DNA from: Streptomyces sp. NBC_00286
Lineage (GTDB): Bacteria; Actinomycetota; Actinomycetes; Streptomycetales; Streptomycetaceae
NCBI RefSeq assembly: GCF_036173125.1
Contig: NZ_CP108054.1
Coordinates: 9,789,520 to 9,853,519, forward strand
DNA: 64,000 nt
Direction: 5' to 3'
The position numbers and the translations under genes are program-made. Of the stretch, positions 41,677-50,539 are shown one piece after another; positions within the stretch are counted from its first letter, which is position 1, and each line of letters begins with the position of its first letter. The notes under the pieces are model-generated. The model was given only the letters and a program-made list of their open reading frames with translations. It was not told the origin of the DNA and made no database searches.

Positions 41677-42591
41677 TCAGCGGGTGGTCAGGCGTTGCCA
41701 GAGCAGGTCGTGGTCGGCGGGTGCGAGGCGGGGCAATTGGAGGCGGCTGGCCAGGTGGTGGAGGAAGGCGCTCTGCTGCGCGCGTGTCAGGGGTTGCCGG
41801 GGCAGGCGGTCAAGGGCCGCGGCGAGGGTGAGGGTCTCGGGGTAGGTGATCAGGTTCCGGCAGGTGAGAGCTGGGGAGGCCGGGCCTGAGGGGATGTGGG
41901 GGTTGGCGTCGGTGAGCCGCTGCAGGCGGGTGTGCCAGCGCTCGTGCAGGTGCTGGTGGTGGTCGTACCACCGCGTCGTGATCGTCGAGGCCCAGCTCAG
42001 GGAGGCTGTCGTCGCACGGCGGCGGGCGCCTGGGCGGGTTCGGGTGAGTTCGGGGACGGGGCGGATGTCGAGGGGTGCGGGGTGCCGGGGGTCGCTGGCG
42101 GCCTGCTGGTGGCGGGTGCAGATCATGATCCGGGGCGGGCTGGGTGCCGGGTGGATCCATGCGGGGACGGCTTTGTGCGGGCTGCGGCGGATGGTGCAGG
42201 CGGTGCATGCCGGCAGCGGCTGCACCGCGGGCTGGGCGGGCTGCCAGCGGGCGGTGGCGGCGTGGGCCGTGCCGATGGCGGCGGGCGGGGGCTGGCGGGG
42301 CAGTGCGCGGGCGAGGTGTGCGGGCGGGATGCGGGTGAAGGCGGACAGGCGGCGGGCGGCTTCGGTGCTGAGGTGGATGTCGGTGGCGGGCGGGCCCGTT
42401 GGGGTGCCGGTGGCGGTGATGTGCAGGCCGTCGAGGAGGTGGGCGGCACTCAGGTGGTAGGCGGCTGCGAGGCGGGTGAGGTAGGAGGCGGTGGCCTCGC
42501 GGGGCAGCGGCCTCACGCGCAGTGCGCCGGGCGCGGACGGCCACATGGTGCCGGCTCGCACGGCAGAGCTGCTGGCGGTGTGGGCGGTCAC
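41677..42591 (-). CDS. TniQ-family transposition protein (second element)
   Basis: This protein of about 304 residues has the TniQ N-terminal block (RVRPLPREATASYLTRLAAA) and a zinc-ribbon-like pattern (CTACTIRRS, then ICTRHQQ). TniQ/TnsD proteins choose target sites in Tn7-like transposition. The GTG overlaps the stop of a truncated tnsC (GTGA), so the two derive from one operon. Nearly every residue after the zinc region is Arg/Pro/Thr-rich, with little clear structure. Confidence 0.75.
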   Translation of the reverse strand: MTAHTASSSAVRAGTMWPSAPGALRVRPLPREATASYLTRLAAAYHLSAAHLLDGLHITATGTPTGPPATDIHLSTEAARRLSAFTRIPPAHLARALPRQPPPAAIGTAHAATARWQPAQPAVQPLPACTACTIRRSPHKAVPAWIHPAPSPPRIMICTRHQQAASDPRHPAPLDIRPVPELTRTRPGARRRATTASLSWASTITTRWYDHHQHLHERWHTRLQRLTDANPHIPSGPASPALTCRNLITYPETLTLAAALDRLPRQPLTRAQQSAFLHHLASRLQLPRLAPADHDLLWQRLTTR

Positions 42592-43225
42592 CGGCTGCTG
42601 GGCCGGGTGCGGCGGCTCGTTGGGGTGCGGGGCCGGTAGTGCTCCTCGGCGAGGTGGTCCAGCGCGATGGTCTCCAGCAGTGTTTTGGTGATGCGTTCGC
42701 TGCTGTCGAGGATGGCTTCGATGGCGGCCTGGCGGATCAGGCGGGCCAGGCTGCCGATCCGTCCGGCGGTCCGCTCGTGCAGGTAGGGCGCCAGCCTGGG
42801 CAGGCTGCCCGGCCGGTGTGCGGTGAGGTCGAGGGCCTGTTCCAGGGCGGCGATCAGCTCGCGGAACGGCTCGCGGCCGCCGGCGCGGGCGGGCAGTGCC
42901 CCGCAGTCGATCAGGGAGGCGCGTCCGGCCAGTTGCGCCCCGCGCACCCCGGAGAATACGGCGCTGGCGGTGACGTCGATGCCGGCGTAGACGAAGGTGG
43001 CGGGCACGCGTTCGGTGAGGTCCTTGAGCCAGTCGGCTGCCTCGGCGCCGCTGGAGGTGCGCGGGTTGAGCCGGTGGATCTCGTCGGTCAGCACGAGCTT
43101 GACCCCGGCCGCGGTGTAGGTGTGGCAGACGGCTGTGGTGATCTGCGCGGTGGTCATGCGCGTGGTGACGGGGATGCCGAGGTAGCGGGCGAACTCCCCG
43201 GCCAGCGTCTTGGCTGGTGGCGGCC
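42588..43225 (-). pseudogene. Truncated TnsC/TniB ATPase, no Walker A
   Basis: The frame aligns with the last two thirds of the intact TnsC at 44147-45238: AKTLAGEFARYLGIPVTTRM, QITTAVCHTY, the Walker B DEIHRLNPRT, and AGRIGSLARLIRQAAIEAI. The Walker A part is missing; homology starts near 43225 and no start codon serves it. Identity to the other copy is clear but well below that of a recent duplicate, so it is the relic of a separate, related transposon. Confidence 0.8.
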
Positions 43226-43419
43226 GAGGATCTGTCGATCCGGGGGTGGGTAGTTGGTGTGCTGGGTGGGGTGTGAGCTGCGGGGTTGGGTGTTCGTTGA
43301 GAATGGGCTTTGGCGGGGGTTGGGTGGGGCTGACCTGGGGTTGTGTGGGTTGTAGTGGGAATTTCCGGGGTGTTGCGGGTAGCTTCTGCGTCTAATGGTC
43401 TGGGGTGTGTTTTGGCTGT

Positions 43420-44139
43420 TCAGGCGTGTTGTGCCTGGTCGTAGGCCTGGCCTGGTGTCGGTGTGTTGGAGGGACTGTTCGGGCGGGGTCGGGGGCTGGT
43501 AGCTCCTGGTTCGGTGGTTGGTGGGTTGGGGGTTTTGCCGGTCCAGTACAGGGCGGTGTCGATGTCGCGTGCGGTCCAGCCGTCGGCGGGTGCTGCGCCG
43601 TGCTTGAGGAGGTCGTCGAGGAGTTGCATGTAGCGGCCGTAGCGTCCCGGTGCGCGGGTGAGGGTGAGATCCAGGGTGTCCAGGGCGTGTTGGACGCGGC
43701 GGTCGTAGACGGCCATCCGTGTGGGTGCCGCTGCTGTCAGGGCGGCTGAGGCGAGGGCGTCGCCGGTACGGAAGCCGGGCAGTTCCCACATGATGCTGCG
43801 TCCTGTGCGGGCGGCCTCACTGCGCGGTACCGCGGTGTCGCGGACTGCGGTGACGGCCCGCTTGGTGACCTCGCGTACGTGTGCGTCGGGCAGGGACATG
43901 AGCGCCGATACCCACGGCGTCTGTGCGGAGAGCCGTTTCCAGACGACCAGGGCCGCGATGTCCGTCTTCCCGAGGCTGCCGGCGTCTTCGGTCCGTTGTG
44001 CGACGTCGTGGAACACCTCGTCGTAGTGCGGTGAGACTCCTGCCAGGTAGCCGGCACGGGCGGGGATCAGGACGTCCCACACCTGGCCCGGGACGGCAGC
44101 GAATTCATCGTCAGTCGGCGTTTCCCCAGTCTTCTTCAC
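43420..44139 (-). CDS. Unknown protein downstream of TnsC
   Basis: This 239-residue protein looks mostly helical (YDEVFHDVAQRTEDAGSLGK, DIAALVVWKRLSAQTPWVSA, MQLLDDLLKHGAAPADGW) with a Pro/Thr-rich tail. It starts 7 bases after the tnsC stop and so belongs to that operon. I recognise no domain. Possible roles are an accessory transposition factor or cargo carried between the two tnsC copies. Confidence 0.6.
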   Translation of the reverse strand: MKKTGETPTDDEFAAVPGQVWDVLIPARAGYLAGVSPHYDEVFHDVAQRTEDAGSLGKTDIAALVVWKRLSAQTPWVSALMSLPDAHVREVTKRAVTAVRDTAVPRSEAARTGRSIMWELPGFRTGDALASAALTAAAPTRMAVYDRRVQHALDTLDLTLTRAPGRYGRYMQLLDDLLKHGAAPADGWTARDIDTALYWTGKTPNPPTTEPGATSPRPRPNSPSNTPTPGQAYDQAQHA

Positions 44140-44146
44140 GTCCGCA

Positions 44147-45238
44147 TCATGCCGGTGTGGACGGTCGGCGGGTCCGGGGACGCGTTGCTTCTTCGGCGAG
44201 GTGGTCGAGCTGGATGGCTTCCAGTGTTTTCTTGGTGATGCGTTCGGTGCCGTCGCAGATGGCGGTGATGGCGGCTTGGCGGATGAGGCGGGTGAGGCTG
44301 CCGATGCGGCCGGCGGTGCGCTGGTGGAGGTAGGCGTGGTGGCGGGGGAGGGTGCCTGGGCGGTGGTGTTGGAGGTCGAGGGCGTTTTCGAGGTCGGTGA
44401 TGACGTCGGTGAAGGGGTGCCGGTTGCCGTGGCGGGCGGGGAGGGGGCCGCAGGTGATGAGGGTGGCGCGGCCGGCGAGTTGGGCGCCGCGCACGCCGCT
44501 GAACAGGGGTGTGGCGGTGACGTCGATTCCGGCGTAGACGAAGGTGGCGCCGATGCGTTCGGTGAGGTCCTTCAACAGGTCGGCGGCTTGGGCGCCGGTG
44601 GTGGTGCGGGGGTTGAGGCGGTGGATCTCGTCGATGAGGACGAGTTGAATGCCGGCGGTGTTGTAGGTGTGGCAGACGGCTTCGGTGATCTGGGCCTGGG
44701 TCATGCGGGTGGTGGTGGGGATGCCGAGGTAGCGGGCGAATTCGGCGGTGAGGGTCTTCGCGGTGGCGCCGGGCGGGACGAGGACGTAGGCGACCGGTAC
44801 GTGAGGGTGGTGGCCGGGCGGGGTGGGGGTGCGGTGGGTGTGGGCGAGGTGGCAGGTGCGTCCGACGTGGAGCAGGGCGGTGGTTTTGCCTGCTGCTGCG
44901 GGGCCGGTGACGATCAGTGAGGGCCGTGCGGTGGTGGTCTGGTGGCGGCCGAGGATCATCAGGGTGCGCACGCTGGTGGCGAGGGTGTCGATGGCGGGGG
45001 TGCGGACGGTGACGAACGCGGAGTGGTAGTCGAGGCGTTCCTCCGGGCTGCGGGGCTCTTCGCCGGGCTGTGGCGGGGCGGGTGGCGCCGTGGTGGCGAA
45101 GTGGTGCCAGCCCTGCCAGGTGGTCACCGGCCAAGACGCGGTCATTGTGTCCGCTGTGGACTGCCCCGCTCGGCCGGCGTCGGGTGTGGTGTTGCTGCCG
45201 GGATCGGCGGCTGTGGCGGGCGGGCGGGTGTTCACCAT
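44147..45238 (-). CDS. TnsC/TniB AAA+ transposition regulator
   Basis: This 363-residue AAA+ ATPase has Walker A in VTGPAAAGKTTALLHVG, Walker B in LVLIDEIHRLNPRT, and sensor/arginine regions (ATFVYAGIDVTAT). TniB/TnsC proteins link target selectors (TniQ/TnsD) to the TnsB transposase by forming filaments on DNA. A Pro/Arg/Thr-rich N-terminus of about 60 residues precedes the core. The ATG lies 7 bases inside the end of tnsB, so the two are coupled. Confidence 0.93.
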   Translation of the reverse strand: MVNTRPPATAADPGSNTTPDAGRAGQSTADTMTASWPVTTWQGWHHFATTAPPAPPQPGEEPRSPEERLDYHSAFVTVRTPAIDTLATSVRTLMILGRHQTTTARPSLIVTGPAAAGKTTALLHVGRTCHLAHTHRTPTPPGHHPHVPVAYVLVPPGATAKTLTAEFARYLGIPTTTRMTQAQITEAVCHTYNTAGIQLVLIDEIHRLNPRTTTGAQAADLLKDLTERIGATFVYAGIDVTATPLFSGVRGAQLAGRATLITCGPLPARHGNRHPFTDVITDLENALDLQHHRPGTLPRHHAYLHQRTAGRIGSLTRLIRQAAITAICDGTERITKKTLEAIQLDHLAEEATRPRTRRPSTPA

Positions 45239-47385
45239 TTCAGGGCCTCCGCACGGGCGTCGTAGAGACCGAGTCCGGTGTAGGGGACGGCGGGCGAGCC
45301 GTCGTCGGCGTCGTCTTCTTCCGCGTCCAGGTCCAGGTCCTGTTCCTCGTCGAGGTCGTCGAGGCTGTCGGTGTCCGTCCCGGGCCCGGCCGGGCCGGCA
45401 CCGGACTCTGTTTCGCTCGGGTGGCTGCTTCCGGAGCGCGGTGGGGGCAGGGGTGTTCGGGCAGGCTGGGTGCGGGCCAGGAGGCGTTGTTCGCCTGCGG
45501 TGGCGTTACCGGCGTGGGTGCGGCGCATGAGCTGGTCGAGGGCGTCGGCGAGATCGGCCTCAAGGCTGTCGGGGTCGGTGTGGCGGGTGACGGTGGTGCG
45601 GATGTGCTGCCAGGTCTGTTCGTTGAACGGGCGGTGGACGTGGGCGCGGTGGATCCAGGGGATCTCGGCGAACGTGCCGTCGGGCAGGCGCAGCCAGATC
45701 TGGCGGGCGTCGTGGGGATTGGTGTGGACTTCCCATTTACCGCCGCGGGCGGTGATGGGGGAGGGCTGCCCGCGGTAGGGGGCCAGGAGGTCGCAGTCGT
45801 AGGTGCGGTGGTGCAGGCGGATGCCGCGTTCGGTGATGGCCTGCCAGCGCACCGGCAGCAGTTCGAGGTAGTCGTCCCTGGTGAGGGGGACGGGGACGTA
45901 CCCGGCGACCGAGATGAGGGCGGCCCACATCTGGTTCGGTGTCAGTGCGGCCTTGGGCAGCACGGGATGGCGCAGCCCTTGGTGCGGGCGGTGGTGGTAG
46001 TGCACGAGCCATTCGTCGAGGAGGTCCTGCAACTGCGCGAGGGTGAAGCACGCCTCGCGTTCGGCGTCGCGCCCGCGGCGGGTGACGTCGGAGCCGGTGT
46101 AGCCGGGCAGGTGCTGGCAGAACAGGGTGTTGATCGAGCCGAAGGTCCGCTCGACGATGCCCTTGGCGGTGGGCGCATAGGGCGGGGCGGGCTGCACGCT
46201 GACGCCGAGGGTCTCGCAGGCGGCGGTGAACGCCCTGGAAAGGAACACTTTGCCCCGGTCCACGACGATCGTCTCGGGGATCACGACCGGGCGGGCGGCC
46301 GCGCCCTGAAGTCGCTCGTCCAGCGTCAGCAACCGGGCCAGGGGGAGCAGTTGGGTGTGGGTGAAGCGCAGGGCGTCGGGCCAGGGGGGCTTCGCCGGGT
46401 GAGGGACGGCCATCTCCGCCAGCAGCAGTGCCGCGTCCACGGCCTGAGTGCCGCCCGGACAGAGCACGGCCGCCAGGATCGCTCGCGTTGCGACGTCTAC
46501 CGCAATGGTCATCTCAGGCCGGCCCAGGGTGCCGTCGTCGAACAGGGCCAGGACATCGAGCCGGGTGGTATCGATCTGCACCTGCTCTCCGGGCCGCAGG
46601 GCGACGGTGGGCGTGTGCCCCCGTCCGTCCTCGGTGAGGGGCGGGGTGCGCACCGGCTGTGCGGGATGGTCGGCGGGGCCGGCGAGCTGATGGACGAGCC
46701 GGTAGAACGTGGCCTGCGCCGGCATCGCCACCGCGCCGCCGTGCCGGTCCTCAAGGATGTGCGCGACCAGCGGCATCAGCCCTTTGATGGTGCCTTTGGA
46801 ACGGCCGCGCTGGCGGCGCAGCGCCTCCTTGACCGCGGCGACGACCCGCTCGTCGGCCCGCCCGGTGGGGCTCGGGCCGCGGGTGGTGCGGTGGTCGATG
46901 AGCCCCCACAGGCCCTGTTTGCGGTAGGCCAGGCGCATGCGCTGCACCGTCGTACGGGACACCCGGCCGAAGCCGAGCGCGGTCAGCTCTGCTGCTTTGG
47001 CCTGTTCCCGTTCGGCCAGCGTGTGCTGCCCGGGGTCGTACTCCTCCCGCACCGGCCCGCCGCTGCCCAGCCCGCCGGGCAACCCGCACTCGACTTCCCG
47101 GATGTGGCGCTGCCAGGCCAGCGCCTTCTCCCGCGCCGCGGCCGGGGCGGTCTCGAACAGCCCCCACCGCGGCGCCGCCTGAGGCTGCTGCGCCTCCGTT
47201 CCCAGCAGGGCGAAGCCTGGATCGGCGAAGAGATGCCCGGCGAGCACCGCCTCGTCACTGCCGTCCTCGCCGGCCAGGTGGACGCGCTGCCCGGCCAGGG
47301 CGACGACCTGCCACCGCGATCCGCGGAAGCGGACGTGTGCCCCGACCGCCACCACAGGCCGGCCGCTCTGCCGGCCGCTGTTCAC
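45232..47385 (-). CDS. TnsB/TniA Mu-like DDE transposase
   Basis: This 717-residue transposase has an N-terminal helix-turn-helix region (FGRVSRTTVQRMRLAYRKQG). The rve core has the aspartate in VQIDTTRLDVLAL, the second in TIVVDRGKVFLSRAF, and the glutamate in PYAPTAKGIVERTFGSIN. A Mu-type C-terminal beta-barrel and an acidic tail (DDLDEEQDLDLDAEEDDADD) follow. The acidic tail may contact TnsC. The GTG overlaps the stop of the TnsA-like gene (GTGA). All catalytic residues are intact. Confidence 0.93.
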   Translation of the reverse strand: MNSGRQSGRPVVAVGAHVRFRGSRWQVVALAGQRVHLAGEDGSDEAVLAGHLFADPGFALLGTEAQQPQAAPRWGLFETAPAAAREKALAWQRHIREVECGLPGGLGSGGPVREEYDPGQHTLAEREQAKAAELTALGFGRVSRTTVQRMRLAYRKQGLWGLIDHRTTRGPSPTGRADERVVAAVKEALRRQRGRSKGTIKGLMPLVAHILEDRHGGAVAMPAQATFYRLVHQLAGPADHPAQPVRTPPLTEDGRGHTPTVALRPGEQVQIDTTRLDVLALFDDGTLGRPEMTIAVDVATRAILAAVLCPGGTQAVDAALLLAEMAVPHPAKPPWPDALRFTHTQLLPLARLLTLDERLQGAAARPVVIPETIVVDRGKVFLSRAFTAACETLGVSVQPAPPYAPTAKGIVERTFGSINTLFCQHLPGYTGSDVTRRGRDAEREACFTLAQLQDLLDEWLVHYHHRPHQGLRHPVLPKAALTPNQMWAALISVAGYVPVPLTRDDYLELLPVRWQAITERGIRLHHRTYDCDLLAPYRGQPSPITARGGKWEVHTNPHDARQIWLRLPDGTFAEIPWIHRAHVHRPFNEQTWQHIRTTVTRHTDPDSLEADLADALDQLMRRTHAGNATAGEQRLLARTQPARTPLPPPRSGSSHPSETESGAGPAGPGTDTDSLDDLDEEQDLDLDAEEDDADDGSPAVPYTGLGLYDARAEALKW

Positions 47386-48404
47386 ACCGCCTCCCCGCGC
47401 CCAGCCCCGCCGCGCCCCGCGCCTGACGCCGGGTACTCGGCCGCGGGGACGCAGCCCTGGCTCTCCTCGCCACGCCCAGCGCCGGCGCCATCGTGCAGGT
47501 TTTTGGCGGGCACTGCGCCACTGCCCCGACGGAGGGAGCCCGGACTGACGATGACCCGTTCGTGCAGCGGCGTCTCCAATGTTGTCGTGAGTGTGTGGTG
47601 CCACAGGGCGTGGAAGACGGCCGGGAGGACCTCGATCGGGTCGCCGGCCGCTTCGGCGCCCTCGATCAGCGGCCGCGGCCGCGCGAATGCCTCAAGGACA
47701 TCCGTCATCAGGCTGGGCCTGCCCTGGTTGCGGGGGTGGCGGTAGCCGGCCAGCCACTTCAGGTTCGCCGCCACCACCTCATCCAGCGGCGCCAGGCGCC
47801 GGTAGCTCCAGCCGATGTCCGCGCACGCCGCAGCCACCGCCTGCGCGGCCTTCAGGGCGCGTTCACCGCCGGTGTCGGGGCGGCCGGGGCAGTCGGCCAG
47901 CAGGGCGGTGCCGTCGACGTAGCGGGCGAACAACTGCGGCACCCAGGAACGCACCTGACCGCGGTGGTTGCGCCACAGCAGCCGTACTGGCCGTCCGGCC
48001 ATGCCGGTGACCTGCGGGTCGCGGTCCAGGGCCATCAGCTGCGTACGCATGGCGTTCGATCCGGCGGCCACGTGCCGCCCGGTGGTGGCCGACCACCACA
48101 GCCCCGGCCCCCACCGCCGTCCCGGCACTACCGGGAACGCTGACACCGGATCGAGGTCTTCGAACGCGACCGCGAGGGCGGCGTCCGCCCACCGCTGCTG
48201 CACCGCCTGCCCGACGGGGTCGAGGAAGACCGCCTCGAACCCGGCCCCGATGTTCACATCCACCTGTCCCGGCCTGCTGCCAGGCCCGGCCGCCGCACCC
48301 TTGCCGCTCACCCGCCCAGCCAAACCGGCCCGGCTGCCGGCCGGGGGCTGTTTCCGCGTTTCGATCACGTGGCGCCGCGCGATGCGGTAATACCGGGCCA
48401 CCAC
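47382..48404 (-). CDS. TnsA-like transposase endonuclease subunit
   Basis: This 340-residue protein matches the streptomycete TnsA-like family: FPVVPGRRWGPGLWWSATTG, SNAMRTQLMALDRDPQVTGM, RSWVPQLFARYVDGTALLAD, then NLKWLAGYRHPRN. TnsA normally makes the 5' cut for cut-and-paste movement with a PD-(D/E)xK site. Here the expected D...ExK is replaced by DG-TALLADCPG with no lysine, so catalysis is uncertain. The first 50 residues may be untranslated; a GTG at 48368 is a better-looking start. Confidence 0.8.
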   Translation of the reverse strand: MVARYYRIARRHVIETRKQPPAGSRAGLAGRVSGKGAAAGPGSRPGQVDVNIGAGFEAVFLDPVGQAVQQRWADAALAVAFEDLDPVSAFPVVPGRRWGPGLWWSATTGRHVAAGSNAMRTQLMALDRDPQVTGMAGRPVRLLWRNHRGQVRSWVPQLFARYVDGTALLADCPGRPDTGGERALKAAQAVAAACADIGWSYRRLAPLDEVVAANLKWLAGYRHPRNQGRPSLMTDVLEAFARPRPLIEGAEAAGDPIEVLPAVFHALWHHTLTTTLETPLHERVIVSPGSLRRGSGAVPAKNLHDGAGAGRGEESQGCVPAAEYPASGAGRGGAGRGEAV

Positions 48405-48458
48405 GCCAGCGCCTCAAAAGACCTGTCCCGGGCCGCCCAACCCCCGGCGAACCGGCGC

Positions 48459-49856
48459 CTATCCGTCGCCCGCGTCCTGGTAGGCCTTGAGCGCGTCCGC
48501 CAACGGGCCGGAGGGCAGCTTCGCCCACTGGGCCACATCCTGCGGCGGCACCCCGGCGTTCACGGCCGCCACGACAGTGTGCTGCAGGGCCTTCTCGAGC
48601 AGGGCGGCACTGTAGCTGAGGATGCGCAGCAGATGCTGGGCCACGTCCGCACTCGAACCGGTCTGCGCCCCGCGCAGCTGGATGAGCTGCTCCTGAGCGC
48701 CGTCGACGAGGCTGGTGATCTGGGCGCGCTGCTCGGCGGGCACGGCCGAGCGCCACATCGTCCCCGAGCCGGGCGCCTTCTTCTCCTTGCCCAGCACGCG
48801 CAGCTGTCCGGCCATGGTGGAGGGCTGGTTTTCCTGGCGCAGCCACCAGGGGTCGTTGTCGTATCCGGGCGGTCCGCCGGCGCCGCGGCGGATGCGGATG
48901 ACGCTGCCCATCCAGGAGGTCAGCGGGCCGCCGTAGTCGGTCGCGGCCAGCGGCCCCAGCCAGTCCCGGTCCACCCGCTCGCCGAGCCGGCGGCAGAACA
49001 TCCCGTCGGCGGGCAGCGCCCGTGGCCGCCCGGCGCCGCTGTCGAGCCATGCCAGCTGTGCCATGGCCGGGTCCAGCAGCGCGTCGGCGACGGCCACCAC
49101 CTCGGGGAAGACGACCGCGTCCCGCCCCACGATCCGCCACCGCTCCAAGTCCGTCCCGGCGTTGCCGCCCGCGACCTGGTGCAGGCGCCGCGGCCAGATC
49201 GTCTCCCGCTCCCAGCTGAAGGCCTGCTCCCACCAGCGGGCCACCACCGCGTGCGCCAGCGCGAAAACCCGCCCCGGCTCTGCTCCTGCCCGCACCGCCC
49301 GCCGCGCCACCCCGGCCCACCGCCGCTGCGCAGCGGTCACTTCCGGCAGGTGCCGCACGTCCAGATGCTCAAGGGGCTGGTCGGCGTCCGCGTCCAGGAG
49401 CCACCTCCCGTGCCGGACACACACCCGCTCCCACCGGGGCGCGTATCGCACCGCCCGCACGACCGTCCCCGTACGCCGGGCCGCGCACAGGCGGCAGCCG
49501 AACGCCACCGGCCCCGCGACCGCGCCGCCGATCCGCCACGCCGCCGCCGGCACTCCGTCCTCCCTGTCGGGCAGCTTGGCACCCTCCTGTCCCCAGGACG
49601 GCAACGCCCGCGCCAACACGTCCTCCTCGACACCGCACACGGCTGTCAGTACCTGCCGTCCGGCCGCGTTCAGCAGCACCTCGGCGTCGGCCCGAGCGCC
49701 CCCGCCGTCGTGCCCAGGCTGGTAGTTGCGCCAGTGCCAGCAGGACCGCAACACCTTCGCTTCCAGCCCGTAGCGGCTCGCGATGCGGCAGATCAGCGAC
49801 GAGGTCGTCTCTCCCTGCAGGGGAGCGATCCGCAGGAGGCCGGGGTAATGGGTCAC
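48459..49856 (-). CDS. TniQ/TnsD-like target-selection protein
   Basis: This 465-residue protein has the TniQ N-terminal motif (LLRIAPLQGETTSSLICRIA) and a zinc finger (CRLCAARR...CVRHGRWL). A long helical C-terminus follows (LPEVTAAQRRWAGVARRAVR, SYSAALLEKALQHTVVAAVN). It is the first gene of the transposition operon, 54 bases ahead of tnsA. Its length suits a TnsD-type protein that binds a fixed chromosomal target. The GTG was chosen because the frame upstream is Arg-rich and unlike the family. Confidence 0.85.
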   Translation of the reverse strand: MTHYPGLLRIAPLQGETTSSLICRIASRYGLEAKVLRSCWHWRNYQPGHDGGGARADAEVLLNAAGRQVLTAVCGVEEDVLARALPSWGQEGAKLPDREDGVPAAAWRIGGAVAGPVAFGCRLCAARRTGTVVRAVRYAPRWERVCVRHGRWLLDADADQPLEHLDVRHLPEVTAAQRRWAGVARRAVRAGAEPGRVFALAHAVVARWWEQAFSWERETIWPRRLHQVAGGNAGTDLERWRIVGRDAVVFPEVVAVADALLDPAMAQLAWLDSGAGRPRALPADGMFCRRLGERVDRDWLGPLAATDYGGPLTSWMGSVIRIRRGAGGPPGYDNDPWWLRQENQPSTMAGQLRVLGKEKKAPGSGTMWRSAVPAEQRAQITSLVDGAQEQLIQLRGAQTGSSADVAQHLLRILSYSAALLEKALQHTVVAAVNAGVPPQDVAQWAKLPSGPLADALKAYQDAGDG

Positions 49857-50251
49857 TCCAGCACGGTCTCGTGTTCGCCGTCCCGGCGGGGGTTTTCGCA
49901 ATGGATGCTCAGCAGATCGAGACCACCTCACCCCTGCCGACCGGAGCCGTCGCGATCAAAGCGCCCCTCAGCGGCCGCCCCGGTGCCGGCTCGTCTCGGA
50001 GCGCCAGACGCCCGCCCAGCCCGCGCGCCCCCCGGGGGGCCTGGAGTCGACGCGGATCCTTCCCATCTGCATCAATCTTCCAGCCCAGTCAACCCTGTGA
50101 CCTGGGGAAACAGTGTGAGGGGCGGGTCGGCAGGGGGAGTTGGGAAAAATTCTTGCCGTCCGGCATCCGGATCTGGCCCTCCTGTGGCGTGTAAGAGATG
50201 AGGGCCCTGTGCCCTCGTCAACGAGTTCGTCACTACTGGAAGGCCTGGTCG
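49857..50251. other. Divergent promoter region between transposition and sigma cassettes
   Basis: No gene is recognised. The AT-richer stretch TTGGGAAAAATTCTTGCCG near 50146 could be part of a promoter or a transposon end. Confidence 0.35.
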
Positions 50252-50539
50252 ATGACTTGGTCGTACTGGGTGGGAGCGGGCGGGGTGTCACTTCCCGTGC
50301 TGGTCCTGCTGTTCTTCGCGATGCGCCGCGCCAAGGGTGTCGTGGAGATGCTTGTGAAGGCGCACATCGAGACCCGGGCGGAGCGCGAGCAGCGCGCCAC
50401 CATGGTTGCGATGGCGCAGTCCCTGCCCGACGGCGGCGCCGCGGCCCGCTTCGAGCAGGGACGGCCGGCGTGGCTGTTCCGCAAGGACGCAGCCGAGCCG
50501 GCAGGCCACCGGGCGATCGCCACGCGGGAGGCTGCGTGA
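50252..50539 (+). CDS. Small membrane protein of the sigma cassette
   Basis: This 95-residue protein has one N-terminal membrane helix (VSLPVLVLLFFAM) and a charged helical tail (KAHIETRAEREQRATMVAMA). GGAAGG precedes the ATG. Its stop overlaps the sigma gene start (GTGA), so it is translated with it. It could be a small anti-sigma or membrane tether, but no motif supports this directly. Confidence 0.65.
   Translation: MTWSYWVGAGGVSLPVLVLLFFAMRRAKGVVEMLVKAHIETRAEREQRATMVAMAQSLPDGGAAARFEQGRPAWLFRKDAAEPAGHRAIATREAA

Larger units (their letters stand above)
41677..49856 (-). mobile_element. Tn7-like transposition block with a second, partial element
   Basis: In transcription order the minus strand carries a TniQ/TnsD-like gene, a TnsA-like nuclease, a TnsB/TniA integrase, a TnsC/TniB ATPase, an unknown gene, a 5'-truncated TnsC and a second TniQ. 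Most adjacent genes overlap or nearly touch. Terminal repeats were not found by eye, so the true element ends are unknown and the span given covers only the genes. Confidence 0.75.

Noticed and set aside
45070..47745. Plus-strand open frame of 891 codons opposite the TnsB/TnsC genes
   Set aside because: Antisense to intact DDE transposase motifs and without recognisable protein features.
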